11,170 nt of DNA from an uncultured Collinsella sp. (GCA_902495525.1 CABUXL010000055.1:1-11170), one strand, 5' to 3'. Shown: positions 1-8,676, counted from the first letter of the stretch. Translations and numbers: made by a program. The notes: generated by a model from the letters alone, not told the origin.

Positions 1-68
1 CCGCCGATACCGATAAAGTGGGCGCTCTTAAACTCGGGCGCGGAGGTTGCAGTCTGGGAATCAGCCAT
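1..68 (-). CDS. murC: UDP-N-acetylmuramate--L-alanine ligase MurC (N-terminus only)
   Basis: Only the first 22 codons and two further bases lie in the window; the gene continues past position 1. The peptide starts MADSQTATSAPEF and runs into HFIGIGG, the start of the glycine-rich nucleotide-binding motif that opens MurC proteins (family pattern HFIGIGGxGMS). MurC is the cytoplasmic ATP-dependent ligase that adds L-alanine to UDP-MurNAc. The ATG at 68-66 has an AAGGAG about 11 nt upstream, a somewhat long spacing. The gene follows murG on the same strand after a 97-bp gap, the usual dcw neighbourhood. The assignment rests on a short N-terminus plus position, so it is good but not complete. Confidence 0.85.
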   Translation of the reverse strand, partial: MADSQTATSAPEFKSAHFIGIG

Positions 69-165
69 GTGCTCGTGTACTCCTTGCGTAAACACTGCCT
101 GTAACCCGTTAACTGTACCGCACCTACCGCATCAGCGCGAGGGCGACCGACGATATCCCGTCTAA

Positions 166-1281
166 CTAACGCAAACCCTCTACCGCATCCGCCAGAAGAG
201 CGGCGGCCCTATCCTGAGCCAGACCACGTGCCGCCTGACGCATGGCGTCGCGCGCCGCCGCGTCATCGACCAAGTGCAGCAGCTCATCGGCAAAGGCAGA
301 ACCATCGATATCGGCATCGGCGCAGAGCACACCGGCCCCGGCGTCGACCAGATAACGGGCATTGGTGGTTTGGTGGTCGGCCGTCGCATGCGGATACGGC
401 ACGAGCACCGAGGGCACGGCGAGCGCAGCGATCTCGGCCACGCTCGATGCGCCCGAACGCGAGAGCACCAAATCGGCAGCAGCCAGCATATCGCCCATGT
501 TGTCGATGTAAGGCTGGACGCGATAACGCTTCGCCTCCTCGGGCGTCAGCGCCAAAGCGCGCTCGGTCTCCTCAAAGCCGTCGGCACCCGTCGAATGCAA
601 CACATAGAGGCTCTTGCGCGAAAGCAGCTCGTTTTTGAGCGAAGCCACGCGCTCGTTGAGGTGCTGAGCGCCAAGTGAACCGCCAAAGACGAGCAGCAGC
701 GTAGCGTCCTCGGGAACGCCAAGTGCCTTGCGGCCGCGAGCGCGATCGCCCTCGATCACCGAGCGACGTACGGGGTTGCCGGTCATGAGTACGTGGTCAG
801 GGTCACCTTCGCGCTCAAAGACCGCGCGCGCTGCCGGCACCGAGATGCACACGCGGGCGGCGTGGGAGTTCATCATCTTGTTGGCCAGGCCCGGAACAGA
901 GTTCTGCTCATGCAGCAGATACGGAACGCCCGCGCCCTTGCACCACCCCAGCAGCGGAACCTCGACATAGGCACCAAAACCGATGGCGGCATCGGGCTTG
1001 CCGACCTTTGAGAAATGACTGGCGAGCGCACGCTTGGCCTTGTTGACACGCCACAGCGAGGTCAGCGCCGTCCAAGGACGGGAGCGGTCGAAGCCCGTAA
1101 CCGTAATGGGCACAAAATCAAACCCAGCCTCGGGGACCAGACGACCCTCGAGCTTGCGCGACTGGCCCACGAACACAACGTGGTGGCCACGGTCACGCAG
1201 CTCTTCGGCCAAGGCGAGCGCGGGGTTGATATGCCCTGCCGTACCGCCGGCTGCGATAGCAACGGTCATCTTATCGGTCAT
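166..1281 (-). CDS. murG: MurG, lipid I to lipid II N-acetylglucosaminyltransferase
   Basis: MurG is a peripheral inner-face membrane GT-B glycosyltransferase that moves GlcNAc from UDP-GlcNAc onto lipid I to form lipid II. Counting from the ATG at 1281 (371 aa), the N-terminal glycine-rich loop GGTAGHINP is at residues 12-20, the conserved HEQNSVPGLANK at 124-135, TGNPVR at 167-172, the second G-loop GGSLGAQHLN at 200-209, RSGASSVAEI at 275-284 and the UDP-GlcNAc-contacting stretch PYPHATADHQTTNA at 295-308. Length is normal for the family. An upstream start at 1299 is open, but the ATG at 1281 has GAAGGGA 5 nt ahead of it. A third ATG at 1269 would avoid overlap but has a poor ribosome site. 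The chosen start overlaps the ftsW stop by 11 bp, suggesting translational coupling. Stop TAG at 168-166, with a second in-frame TAG a codon further on (164-162). Confidence 0.97.
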   Translation of the reverse strand: MTDKMTVAIAAGGTAGHINPALALAEELRDRGHHVVFVGQSRKLEGRLVPEAGFDFVPITVTGFDRSRPWTALTSLWRVNKAKRALASHFSKVGKPDAAIGFGAYVEVPLLGWCKGAGVPYLLHEQNSVPGLANKMMNSHAARVCISVPAARAVFEREGDPDHVLMTGNPVRRSVIEGDRARGRKALGVPEDATLLLVFGGSLGAQHLNERVASLKNELLSRKSLYVLHSTGADGFEETERALALTPEEAKRYRVQPYIDNMGDMLAAADLVLSRSGASSVAEIAALAVPSVLVPYPHATADHQTTNARYLVDAGAGVLCADADIDGSAFADELLHLVDDAAARDAMRQAARGLAQDRAAALLADAVEGLR

Positions 1282-2764
1282 GGTAGTCCCTTCGTACACG
1301 CGGTCCCTGGTCGTCGGTGCGCAAACGCGCCGACGGGCCCGAGTTCAAATCGATTCGATTATATCCGCCGCCCGCATTGCGAGGGGTTGGGCGCTGCGGA
1401 CGACCTTGCGGCGCCGTTCGCTGACGCGGACGGGCTGCCGGCTCGGTCGCAGAGCCATCCAGAACGGTAAAGCCGTTACGCGAAAATCGCTCGCCGCGCA
1501 CGTGGGGCACGCCGGCGGTACTCTCATCCATAACGGCAAAGCTCTCGCGGCGACGGTCGTACTCATCGCGACGCGCGCTCTCGTACGAAACGCGCAGGAT
1601 CAGACCGGCAAGCATAAGCGACACAATAATCGACGAACCGCCGTAGCTAATAAACGGCAACGGTTTGCCCGTCATGGGAAACACGTTGAGGATGCCCAAC
1701 GCATTGATCAAAAACTGCACCGCGAGAATGACCGCGGAGCCAGACGCCACGAGCGCGCCCCGACGATCGGTCGCCTGCTCGGCAATGCGAAACGCCGAGT
1801 AGATCAGCATCGCAAACACCAAGAAGAACAGCACGGTTCCGACAAAACCGACTTCCTCGCCAATGATGGCCAGGATGTAGTCATTGTGCGCCTCGGGCAG
1901 ATACGAGTACTTCATGGTTGAGTTGCCGATGCCACGGCCGAACAGACCGCCCGAGGCAAAGGCCATGATGGCAAGCGTGGCCTGATAGCCGTCACCATAC
2001 TCGTCGGCCCAAGGGTTCAAGGCAACCTGGATACGCACCATACGGTACGGCTCTGCAACAAGCGCAATCACGATCACGAGAATGCCGAAGATTATCACGC
2101 CGATGATAAATTTGGGGTCGAGGCCCGCAAATAACGCCATGCACATGAGAGTCAACAGGATGATCAGGACGGTACCGAAATCGGGCTGGATAAAGATCAG
2201 AAAGAGCGAAATGCCCAGGTAGATGCCCATCTTGCGAAGGAATTCGTTGATGTTGCCACCGGGCGAAAAGAAGCGATCGAGCATGATGGCCGAATACGCA
2301 ATGGCAAATGGCTTTAAAAACTCGGAAGGCTGGAACTGAATGCCGGCGATGTTGAGCCAGCGCGTGGCGCCACGGCTGCCGCTGCCCACCAAGAACACCA
2401 GAAACAGTAGCCCTATCATGCCTATGAGGAAGATCCTGAGCACATCCTCCCCAAACCAGCTGTCCGGCAAAATGCGCACGATGGCAATCAGCGCCAGAAC
2501 ACCGACCACGGCAAACGCGACCTGTCTACCCAGAAAAAACGTCGCTGAGCCATTCTCGTGCAGCGCCTCGACCGAAGACGCCGAGTACACCATCAGCAGG
2601 CCAAAACACACCAAGATAAACAGACAGGCCATGAATATCAGACGGGGGCGCATGATGCGGGCGGGAACGCCGGCAATATAGCGTTCGCTAAACGACTGCC
2701 CGCCGCGTCCGGAACGCGGTGTGCTACGCCGCGAGGAAGCACGGTCCGAGTCGGGCCTCCTCAT
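1271..2764 (-). CDS. ftsW: FtsW, SEDS-family septal peptidoglycan glycosyltransferase
   Basis: FtsW is the multi-pass membrane polymerase that uses lipid II to make septal glycan strands, together with its partner transpeptidase FtsI. From the ATG at 2764 the protein is 497 aa. A basic N-terminal tail (about 1-38) precedes the first membrane segment (about 40-62), and many hydrophobic segments follow. SEDS signatures: GATRWLNIAGIQFQPSEFLK at 132-151, QPDFGT at 193-198, PEAHND at 290-295 (D295 matches the catalytic Asp of E. coli FtsW), GEEVG at 302-306 and TGKPLPFISYGGSS at 365-378. About 100 residues of Arg/Pro-rich, probably disordered cytoplasmic tail follow the last membrane helix. The start is uncertain: TTG at 2797 and GTG at 2791 are in frame, the latter with AGGGG about 6 nt upstream. 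The ATG has AGGAG about 15 nt and AAGG about 2 nt upstream. RodA is the alternative SEDS identity, but the murD-murG context supports FtsW. Confidence 0.95.
   Translation of the reverse strand: MRRPDSDRASSRRSTPRSGRGGQSFSERYIAGVPARIMRPRLIFMACLFILVCFGLLMVYSASSVEALHENGSATFFLGRQVAFAVVGVLALIAIVRILPDSWFGEDVLRIFLIGMIGLLFLVFLVGSGSRGATRWLNIAGIQFQPSEFLKPFAIAYSAIMLDRFFSPGGNINEFLRKMGIYLGISLFLIFIQPDFGTVLIILLTLMCMALFAGLDPKFIIGVIIFGILVIVIALVAEPYRMVRIQVALNPWADEYGDGYQATLAIMAFASGGLFGRGIGNSTMKYSYLPEAHNDYILAIIGEEVGFVGTVLFFLVFAMLIYSAFRIAEQATDRRGALVASGSAVILAVQFLINALGILNVFPMTGKPLPFISYGGSSIIVSLMLAGLILRVSYESARRDEYDRRRESFAVMDESTAGVPHVRGERFSRNGFTVLDGSATEPAARPRQRTAPQGRPQRPTPRNAGGGYNRIDLNSGPSARLRTDDQGPRVRRDYHDR
1282..1293 (-). 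promoter_or_regulatory. Ribosome binding site deciding the murG start
   Basis: GAAGGGA (1293-1287) lies 5 nt before the ATG at 1281, inside the end of ftsW. It favours the 1281 start over the in-frame start at 1299 and the ATG at 1269. Confidence 0.7.
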
Positions 2765-2800
2765 ACCTTGTCGGGGGCTCTCCTCTCTCACCGGCAACCC

Positions 2801-4207
2801 CTATTCCATTTGCGATTTCGCTGCAGCGGCAAGCTGGGCCACATAGTCCTTAAACACGCGGCCGCGCTCCTCATAGCCCGAGAACTCATCGAACGAAGAG
2901 CAGGCAGGAGAAAGTAAGATCACGTCGCCACGGCTCGACAGCGAACGGGCAACGTCCACGGCATCGCGTAGGTCATCCGCCTGGGCGATATCCACATCGC
3001 CATCGACATCGGCCTCGTCCATAGCGGCGGTGAAGCGTTCGCGCGCATCGCCAAAGCAGACGACCGAGCGTACGTTATCCATAACAACGCGCGCGAAGTC
3101 CGTGAGCGGCGTGCCCTTATCGTGGCCGCCGAGCAGCAAAATCACGTCGTCATCGGGAAACGCCGTCAGTGCCTTCTCGACCGCGTCGGTGTTGGTCGCC
3201 TTGGAATCGTTGACGTAGCGCACTCCGTCAATCTCGCCGCACGGCTCCACGCGGTGCTCGAGCGGCTGGAACGAGGCCAGACCGCGGCAAATGCCCTCGG
3301 GATCGGCACCGACGGCCAGGGCAGCCGTGGCAGCGCACAGAGCATTGATAACATTGTGATGGCCCGAGATCTTGAGCTCGGATGTAGCGATGAGCGGGGT
3401 CTCGACGCCCTTCAGGCGCACGATCATCTTGCCATCGCGCACAAAGGCGACATCCTCACCCTCTGGCTCGTCAAAGGCAACCTTGCAGATGCGACGACCC
3501 GGCGTGTAGATGTACTCATCGAACTCGTGAATGCCGGCGTCTTCGACGTCGACGACCACCAGATCGTCATCGACCATATTGTCAAACAGTTTGATCTTGG
3601 CAAGCGCATAGTTCTTATGGCTCTTATGCCAGCCCAAGTGGTCGGGAGTGATGTTGAGCAGCACCGCCACGCGAGGGTGGAGCTCGGTGGTCGTAGCAAT
3701 CTGATAGCTCGAGAGCTCAGCCACAAACCACTCGTTGTGGGCTCGGCCGTCAATCTCGTTGACCGGCGGCTCGCCGATGTTGCCGACAGCTACGCTGGCC
3801 TCGCCGGCAGCCTTGAGCAGATAATCGGTCAGCGACGTGGTGGTTGTCTTGCCGTTGGTGCCCGTGATGGCAATCCAGTTATCGGGCGACAGGCGATAGG
3901 CAAACTCGGGCTCACCCATAATCTGGGCGGCATGCTCGAGCCCGGCCTTAAAGAAGCCCGAGAACTCCGAGATGCCCGGGCATGTCACGCATACGTCATA
4001 GGCGCCCTCGACCTGTTCGGTCCCATAGACAAACGACGCACCAGCAGCCTCGAGCGCACGCGTGGCATCATTGGGCTCAGAGGTGCCGCCGCCATACACG
4101 GTAACGGCGCTTACGCGCTCGGGATGTGCCAGCGCCCAGCGGGCGACATCGAGACCGGATTTGCCCTGACCCAAAACGAGCAGGCTAAAGACATCAGCAA
4201 GAGGCAT
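2801..4207 (-). CDS. murD: MurD, UDP-N-acetylmuramoyl-L-alanine--D-glutamate ligase
   Basis: MurD is the cytoplasmic ATP-dependent ligase that adds D-glutamate to UDP-MurNAc-L-Ala. The 468-aa product has the three-domain Mur ligase layout. The N-terminal UDP-binding domain opens with LVLGQGKSGLDVA (about 10-22). The ATP P-loop GTNGKTTTT is at 116-124, ELSSYQ at 164-169 and NITPDHLGWH at 185-194. GHHNVINALCA is at 282-292 and EHRVE at 317-321. The C-terminal domain shows NDSKATN at 333-339, LLLGGHDKG at 357-365 and SPACSSFDEF at 433-442. ELSSYQ, NDSKATN and SPACSSFDEF separate MurD from MurC, MurE and MurF. ATG start at 4207, 9 bp after the mraY stop, with no strong ribosome site, so coupling to mraY translation is likely. 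Stop TAG at 2803-2801. Confidence 0.98.
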   Translation of the reverse strand: MPLADVFSLLVLGQGKSGLDVARWALAHPERVSAVTVYGGGTSEPNDATRALEAAGASFVYGTEQVEGAYDVCVTCPGISEFSGFFKAGLEHAAQIMGEPEFAYRLSPDNWIAITGTNGKTTTTSLTDYLLKAAGEASVAVGNIGEPPVNEIDGRAHNEWFVAELSSYQIATTTELHPRVAVLLNITPDHLGWHKSHKNYALAKIKLFDNMVDDDLVVVDVEDAGIHEFDEYIYTPGRRICKVAFDEPEGEDVAFVRDGKMIVRLKGVETPLIATSELKISGHHNVINALCAATAALAVGADPEGICRGLASFQPLEHRVEPCGEIDGVRYVNDSKATNTDAVEKALTAFPDDDVILLLGGHDKGTPLTDFARVVMDNVRSVVCFGDARERFTAAMDEADVDGDVDIAQADDLRDAVDVARSLSSRGDVILLSPACSSFDEFSGYEERGRVFKDYVAQLAAAAKSQME

Positions 4208-4216
4208 GAAAGACCA

Positions 4217-5236
4217 CTATCCCAACTGGAAGAACAGAGCAAGGCCAACGGCACCAAAGGCAGCAGCGATAATCCAAAAACGGATGACGACCTTGGTCTC
4301 GGCCCAGCCCTTCTTTTCGAAATGATGATGGATGGGCGCCATAAGGAAGACGCGCTTGTGCGTAAAGTGGAAGTAGACAACCTGAATCATGACCGACAAG
4401 GTCTCAACGATAAATAGGCCGCCGATGATGAGGGAGACGACCTCGGTGTTGGTCATGATGGACGTGCAGGCAAACGCGGCGCCCAGGGCAAGCGAGCCGG
4501 TATCGCCCATAAAGATGCTCGCCGGATAGCAGTTGAACCACAGAAAGCCCAAGCAGGCACCGGCACACGCGGTGCAGAAGATGGACAGGTTCACGTCTCC
4601 ATGCAAAAACGCCATGGCAGCCATGGCGAGCATGGCGATCATGGAGGTGCCGCCAGCAAGACCGTCAAGGCCATCGGTCAGGTTCACGGCATTAGAAAGA
4701 CCGGCAATCATCAGCCAGCAAAAGACAATATAGAGCCACGGGAACGAATAGCCGCAGATGGTAGTCGAAAGCGCGCCAAGGTCGATCGTCAACCCACCGG
4801 GAAAACGAATTTCGGGGGCGACGCCGCACCAGTTGACGGCAAGTACCGTAAAGGTGACACAGATAATGGTTAGGCCGATCATCTTGGCATGAGGCGTCAG
4901 ACCGAGCGAGCGCCCATGCGTAACGGAGGTCAGGTCGTCGATCAGACCCAGCACGCCGGTCGCCAGCGTGGCGAGCAGCACGAGCACGAGCTCGGTGGTG
5001 AGCTTGCCCATCAGCAGGCAGGTCAGCGAGATCGCGACGAGGATGACAACGCCACCCATGGTGGGCGTTCCCTGCTTAACCAAATGACGCTTGGGGCCGT
5101 CGGCACGAACCTGCTGGCCGATACCCTCGACCTTGAGCAGCTTGATCCACCACGGCATGAGCAGCAGCGCAATGGCGGCGGCGATGCCAAGCCCCAAAAA
5201 AGCCTGATACGTTGGATATGAGGGATTGCCGAACAT
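4217..5236 (-). CDS. mraY: MraY, phospho-N-acetylmuramoyl-pentapeptide transferase
   Basis: MraY is an integral membrane enzyme that moves phospho-MurNAc-pentapeptide from UDP onto undecaprenyl phosphate, giving lipid I. The 339-aa product has about ten hydrophobic segments and the expected landmarks. KQGTPTMGG is at 54-62 and the catalytic Asp pair at D100-D101 in LIDD. NLTDGLDGLAGG spans 185-196, FMGDTGS is at 242-248 with the Mg-binding Asp at 245, and APIHHHFEKKGW is at 300-311 with the HHH motif at 303-305. No key residue is missing. ATG at 5236 is 3 bp after the murF stop; AAGG lies about 14 nt upstream, so coupling to murF is likely. The HHH motif and context distinguish it from WecA-type transferases. 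Confidence 0.98.
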   Translation of the reverse strand: MFGNPSYPTYQAFLGLGIAAAIALLLMPWWIKLLKVEGIGQQVRADGPKRHLVKQGTPTMGGVVILVAISLTCLLMGKLTTELVLVLLATLATGVLGLIDDLTSVTHGRSLGLTPHAKMIGLTIICVTFTVLAVNWCGVAPEIRFPGGLTIDLGALSTTICGYSFPWLYIVFCWLMIAGLSNAVNLTDGLDGLAGGTSMIAMLAMAAMAFLHGDVNLSIFCTACAGACLGFLWFNCYPASIFMGDTGSLALGAAFACTSIMTNTEVVSLIIGGLFIVETLSVMIQVVYFHFTHKRVFLMAPIHHHFEKKGWAETKVVIRFWIIAAAFGAVGLALFFQLG

Positions 5237-5239
5237 GGG

Positions 5240-6664
5240 CTAGCACACACCTTCCACAAAGCGGTCGAGCTCAACAAAGCGGGAACCCTTGACCAGTACA
5301 ACATCATGTTTTTCAAGCGCGCCGCCCATGCGGTCGAGCACCTGCTGATAATCGGAGAACACCTGGATGCGGTCCTCGTCCATGCCCATCATGCGTGCGG
5401 CATCGGCCATAAGCTGGGCCAGCTCACCACCCACGCACGCCAGCATGTCGAGCTTCTTGGCGGCGGCATAGGCGCCCACGAGCTCATGCATGCGAGGAGC
5501 CTCATCGCCCATCTCGCCCATCTCGCCCAGGATCGCCATGCGAGACCCCGTACACGAAAGCGAGCACAGCAGATCGAGACCGGCTGCCATCGATTCGGCA
5601 CTGGCGTTATAGGAGTCATCGATGATGCGTGCACCGCTCTTGGCGCGCTTGATCTCCTGGCGGTGACCGGTGATCGTGAGGCCCCTAAAGGCAGCATCGA
5701 TCTGCTCGGGCGTCACACCCAGGCGATAGGCAACCGCGGCGGCCTTAACGGCATTAGGAACGGACTGCACGCCGGGGATGGCAAGCATGGTATCGATCGT
5801 CTCACCCTGGCCAAAATCGAGCGTAAAGACCGGACGGCCCTCGTCATCAACACGAACGTCGCGGGCACGGACCTCATCATCGTCCGAGACGCCGGCCAGC
5901 ATCACGTCGATACCAGCAGGCTGGGCGAACGCATCGCGAATGAATGGCGTAAAGTCGTCCTCGCCGCCCAAAACCAGCAGCGGCAAATAGTCGCCGGCGG
6001 CGCACATACCCTGGACAATCTCGGCCTTAGCGCGGGCGATGTTCTCGCGGCTGCCCAAAATGCCGATATGAGAGGTGCCGATCTTGCTCACGATGGCAAG
6101 GTTGGGATTGGCGGACTGGGACAGGCGCTCGATCTCGTGGAAATGGTTCATGCCCATCTCGAGCACCAGGACCTCGGTATCGGCCGGAGCGGAAAGCACC
6201 GTGAGCGGCATGCCGATCAGGTTATTGAAATTGCCCTTGGTGGCCCAGACGCGATAGCGCTTGGCGAGCACAGCGGCGAGCACGTCCTTGGTCGTCGTCT
6301 TGCCGATGGAACCGGTAATGCCAACGACCAGGCAGCCAAGCTCCAGGCGATACGCATGCGCCAAACGCAGCAGAAACTCCTCGGGATCATCGGTCAGCAA
6401 GATGGCACAGCCCTTGTCCTGTGCCAGCGAGACCAGCTCGGCCTCGGGCTCACGCGTCATCACGACGGCGCCGGCACCCGACTGGACGGCACGGGAAGCA
6501 AAATCATTGCCGTCGACGTTTTCACCGGGAAAGGCGACGAAAATCGTCCCTTCCTCGACCTGGCGCGAGTCGATAACGCACCCGCGGCATACCCGATCGA
6601 CTTCTCCCGTCACGGTTCGGGCCCCTGTTGCGGCCGCGAGGTTGTTGACGGCGATCTCTATCAT
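5240..6664 (-). CDS. murF: MurF, UDP-MurNAc-tripeptide--D-alanyl-D-alanine ligase
   Basis: MurF is the cytoplasmic ATP-dependent ligase that adds D-Ala-D-Ala to UDP-MurNAc-tripeptide. The 474-aa product shows DSRQ at 32-35, P-loop GSIGKTTTK at 118-126, NFNNLIGMP at 145-153, EMGMNH at 169-174, IGTSH at 195-199, IDDSYNA at 348-354, an unusual in-frame GEMGEMGDE at 380-388 where many homologs have LGDMLELG, and LVKGSR at 457-462. In the G-x-H-N-x-x-N-A motif of Mur ligases the usual His is replaced (PGVQSVPNA, 297-305; Gln at 300), a mild departure. ATG at 6664 has AGGGGAG 5 nt upstream, a strong site. A 129-bp gap separates it from ftsI, where murE normally sits. NFNN and EMGMNH favour MurF over MurE. 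Confidence 0.97.
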   Translation of the reverse strand: MIEIAVNNLAAATGARTVTGEVDRVCRGCVIDSRQVEEGTIFVAFPGENVDGNDFASRAVQSGAGAVVMTREPEAELVSLAQDKGCAILLTDDPEEFLLRLAHAYRLELGCLVVGITGSIGKTTTKDVLAAVLAKRYRVWATKGNFNNLIGMPLTVLSAPADTEVLVLEMGMNHFHEIERLSQSANPNLAIVSKIGTSHIGILGSRENIARAKAEIVQGMCAAGDYLPLLVLGGEDDFTPFIRDAFAQPAGIDVMLAGVSDDDEVRARDVRVDDEGRPVFTLDFGQGETIDTMLAIPGVQSVPNAVKAAAVAYRLGVTPEQIDAAFRGLTITGHRQEIKRAKSGARIIDDSYNASAESMAAGLDLLCSLSCTGSRMAILGEMGEMGDEAPRMHELVGAYAAAKKLDMLACVGGELAQLMADAARMMGMDEDRIQVFSDYQQVLDRMGGALEKHDVVLVKGSRFVELDRFVEGVC

Positions 6665-6676
6665 TGCAGCTCCCCT
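6665..6676 (-). promoter_or_regulatory. Strong ribosome binding site of murF
   Basis: AGGGGAG (6676-6670) lies 5 nt before the murF ATG. Most genes here lean on short gaps and weak sites; murF, after the longest gap in the operon, has its own strong site. Confidence 0.7.
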
Positions 6677-6793
6677 GTAAACCTAAATAATGCTATCGGC
6701 GTATTGTATCCCAGCGCCGCGCATGCGTGGTGCAGGGCATGTGAACACCCCTCATGATGGGACAACAAACCACGCCCCAAAGATTGTAACCCC

Positions 6794-8659
6794 CTACTTC
6801 GTGTGCGGGATACCCAGCACGTCGAGCGCGTTGGCCATAATGGACTGGAACGGCACCGCAGCGGCATCTGAGCCGCTCGGCGTTCCGTCGAGCGTGATAT
6901 AGCACAGCACCTTGGGCGATTGTGCCGGTGCAAAGCCCATAAAGGACGACATGTAGTTCTCCTTGAGGTAGCCGCCGTTCTCGTCGGCACGTTCGGCCGT
7001 ACCGGTCTTACCCGCCACGTCATAGCCGTCAACCGCGCCGCCAACGCCCGTTCCCTCCGACACGACCGTCTGCATGCACGATGTCACCTGGGATGCGGCG
7101 TCCTCCGAAATCGCGCGCTCGCCTTCGCCCCAGTCCTTCTCGTCGCCTTTGCTGGACTTATAGAAGTGTGGGGTCATCATCACGCCGCCGTTGGCGATGC
7201 CGCCCACGGCACGTGCGATCTCAATCGGCGAGACAGACAGCGCCTGTCCAAAGCTCATCGAGCCCAGCGTGGCGCCGTCATACTGGTCACGCTCCTTGAC
7301 GATGCCCAGGCTCTCGCCCGGAAAATCGACACCCGAGCTGTGACCGATGCCCCACTTGTCCACATAGGCGGCAAAGTCGTCGGCACCGATCTTGCGCCCC
7401 ACCAGGACAAATCCCACGTTGGACGAACGGCGCATCATCTCGCGCACATCCATGGTCATGGCGTAGTCGCGCTTGTCGGCATCGGTGACGGTATCGTCGC
7501 CCACCTTGATGCTCGCCGGCACCTCAAACGACGTACTCGACCGCACGACGCCCAAGTCGAAGCCGGCGCCCGCCACGAGCGTCTTAAAGACCGAGCCGGG
7601 CTCGTAGGCGTCGGTGACCAGGCGCAGGTTCATATCCTCGGTCTTGGCGTTTTCCAAATTGGTCTGGTCGTAGGTCGGATACGAGCAGGCTGCCAAGATC
7701 TCGCCTGTCGTAGGATCGGTGACCAGCGCCGAGCCGTTCTTGGCCTTTGTCTTCTCGACAGCCTCTGCCAGGGCATCCTCGGCCGCACGCTGGATATTGA
7801 CGTCGAGCGTCGTCACGATATCAACGCCGTCGACCGCAGCCACCTTTTTATAGGCACCGCCCGCGATATAGCTGCCGTCCCTCGCGCGCTCGCGTACGAG
7901 AGAACCGTTCGTGCCGGTCAGAAGCTTGTTGTATTGCTTTTCGAGACCCGTCAAGCCGTCGTTGTCTACATTCACTACACCCAGCACCTGCGATGCCAGA
8001 TTGCCGTATGGATATACGCGCTTCATGGCCTGCTCAAAAAGCACGCCGGGCAGGTTCTTCTTCTCCAGCGCCGCAGCATCGTCTTCGTCCACCTGGCGTT
8101 TGATATACACCCAGGTGCCATCGGACTCGACGAGCTTGCGGCAGGTCTTTTTATCGATTCCAGTTGCCTTGACCAGCGCCGACACCGTCTTGTCAACATC
8201 CTCGACAAGCTGCGGGTTCACGGCGATGTTGCGACATTCGACCGACGACGCCAGCACGTTACCGTTGCGGTCGTAGATGGTGCCGCGTTTGGCATAGAGG
8301 GTCTGTGCAAGCAGGCGGCGCGCATCGGCACGCTCGCGCAGTTTATCGGCTTCGACAATTTGATAGTCGCCAAGGCGAAAGACGCCCAAGCCCAAGCCAA
8401 GCCCAATGAAGCCCATGACGGCTTTGCGGCGAGGCAGAGGCGTGCCCGTGAGCCATTCGGTCGACGAACTCTTGCGCGACCTGGTGTTATGCACTTGAGG
8501 GCCGCCCGAGCCGCGAAGTCGCGACGCCGGGTCGTTGCCACGGGACTGCCCGGCGTTGTAAGATTGCCGACCCGTTCCTTGATAACCAGAACGTCCCCGC
8601 GACGAGGGACGTCCAGAACCGCGGCCCCCATCGGAACCGCGGCGATAGTCATTTGTCAT
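6794..8659 (-). CDS. ftsI: FtsI/PBP2-type septal peptidoglycan transpeptidase (class B PBP)
   Basis: This single-pass membrane transpeptidase cross-links septal peptidoglycan and pairs with FtsW. The 621-aa product has a cytoplasmic tail of about 78 residues rich in Gly, Arg and Ser, a membrane segment at about 80-97, and a PBP dimerisation region starting near the conserved RGTIYDRNGNVLA (125-137). The penicillin-binding domain carries SxxK at 356-359 (SVFK, nucleophile S356), SxN at 412-414 (SSN) and KTG at 551-553. There is no PASTA domain at the C-terminus, unlike SpoVD or PBP2x. The ATG at 8659 lies 17 bp after the ftsL-like stop, with only a weak ribosome site. Stop TAG at 6796-6794. 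All catalytic motifs are intact. Its position before the mur genes argues for the septal protein rather than an elongation-type PBP2. Confidence 0.95.
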   Translation of the reverse strand: MTNDYRRGSDGGRGSGRPSSRGRSGYQGTGRQSYNAGQSRGNDPASRLRGSGGPQVHNTRSRKSSSTEWLTGTPLPRRKAVMGFIGLGLGLGVFRLGDYQIVEADKLRERADARRLLAQTLYAKRGTIYDRNGNVLASSVECRNIAVNPQLVEDVDKTVSALVKATGIDKKTCRKLVESDGTWVYIKRQVDEDDAAALEKKNLPGVLFEQAMKRVYPYGNLASQVLGVVNVDNDGLTGLEKQYNKLLTGTNGSLVRERARDGSYIAGGAYKKVAAVDGVDIVTTLDVNIQRAAEDALAEAVEKTKAKNGSALVTDPTTGEILAACSYPTYDQTNLENAKTEDMNLRLVTDAYEPGSVFKTLVAGAGFDLGVVRSSTSFEVPASIKVGDDTVTDADKRDYAMTMDVREMMRRSSNVGFVLVGRKIGADDFAAYVDKWGIGHSSGVDFPGESLGIVKERDQYDGATLGSMSFGQALSVSPIEIARAVGGIANGGVMMTPHFYKSSKGDEKDWGEGERAISEDAASQVTSCMQTVVSEGTGVGGAVDGYDVAGKTGTAERADENGGYLKENYMSSFMGFAPAQSPKVLCYITLDGTPSGSDAAAVPFQSIMANALDVLGIPHTK

Positions 8660-8676
8660 ACTCAGCTACCGTCTTG

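Noticed and set aside
69..165. Possible promoter in the murG-murC gap (TACAGT)
   Set aside because: No acceptable -35 box at 16-18 bp upstream.
3122..4417. Plus-strand open frame (431 aa) opposite murD and the end of mraY
   Set aside because: It spans two well-supported minus-strand genes and shows no ribosome site or family motif.
5507..5528. Tandem 9-bp repeats inside murF
   Set aside because: They encode the in-frame GEMGEMGDE of the protein and do not disturb the frame; too short to call a repeat element.
5306..6757. Plus-strand open frame (483 aa) opposite murF
   Set aside because: His/Leu/Arg-rich translation typical of an antisense shadow; murF is unambiguous on the other strand.
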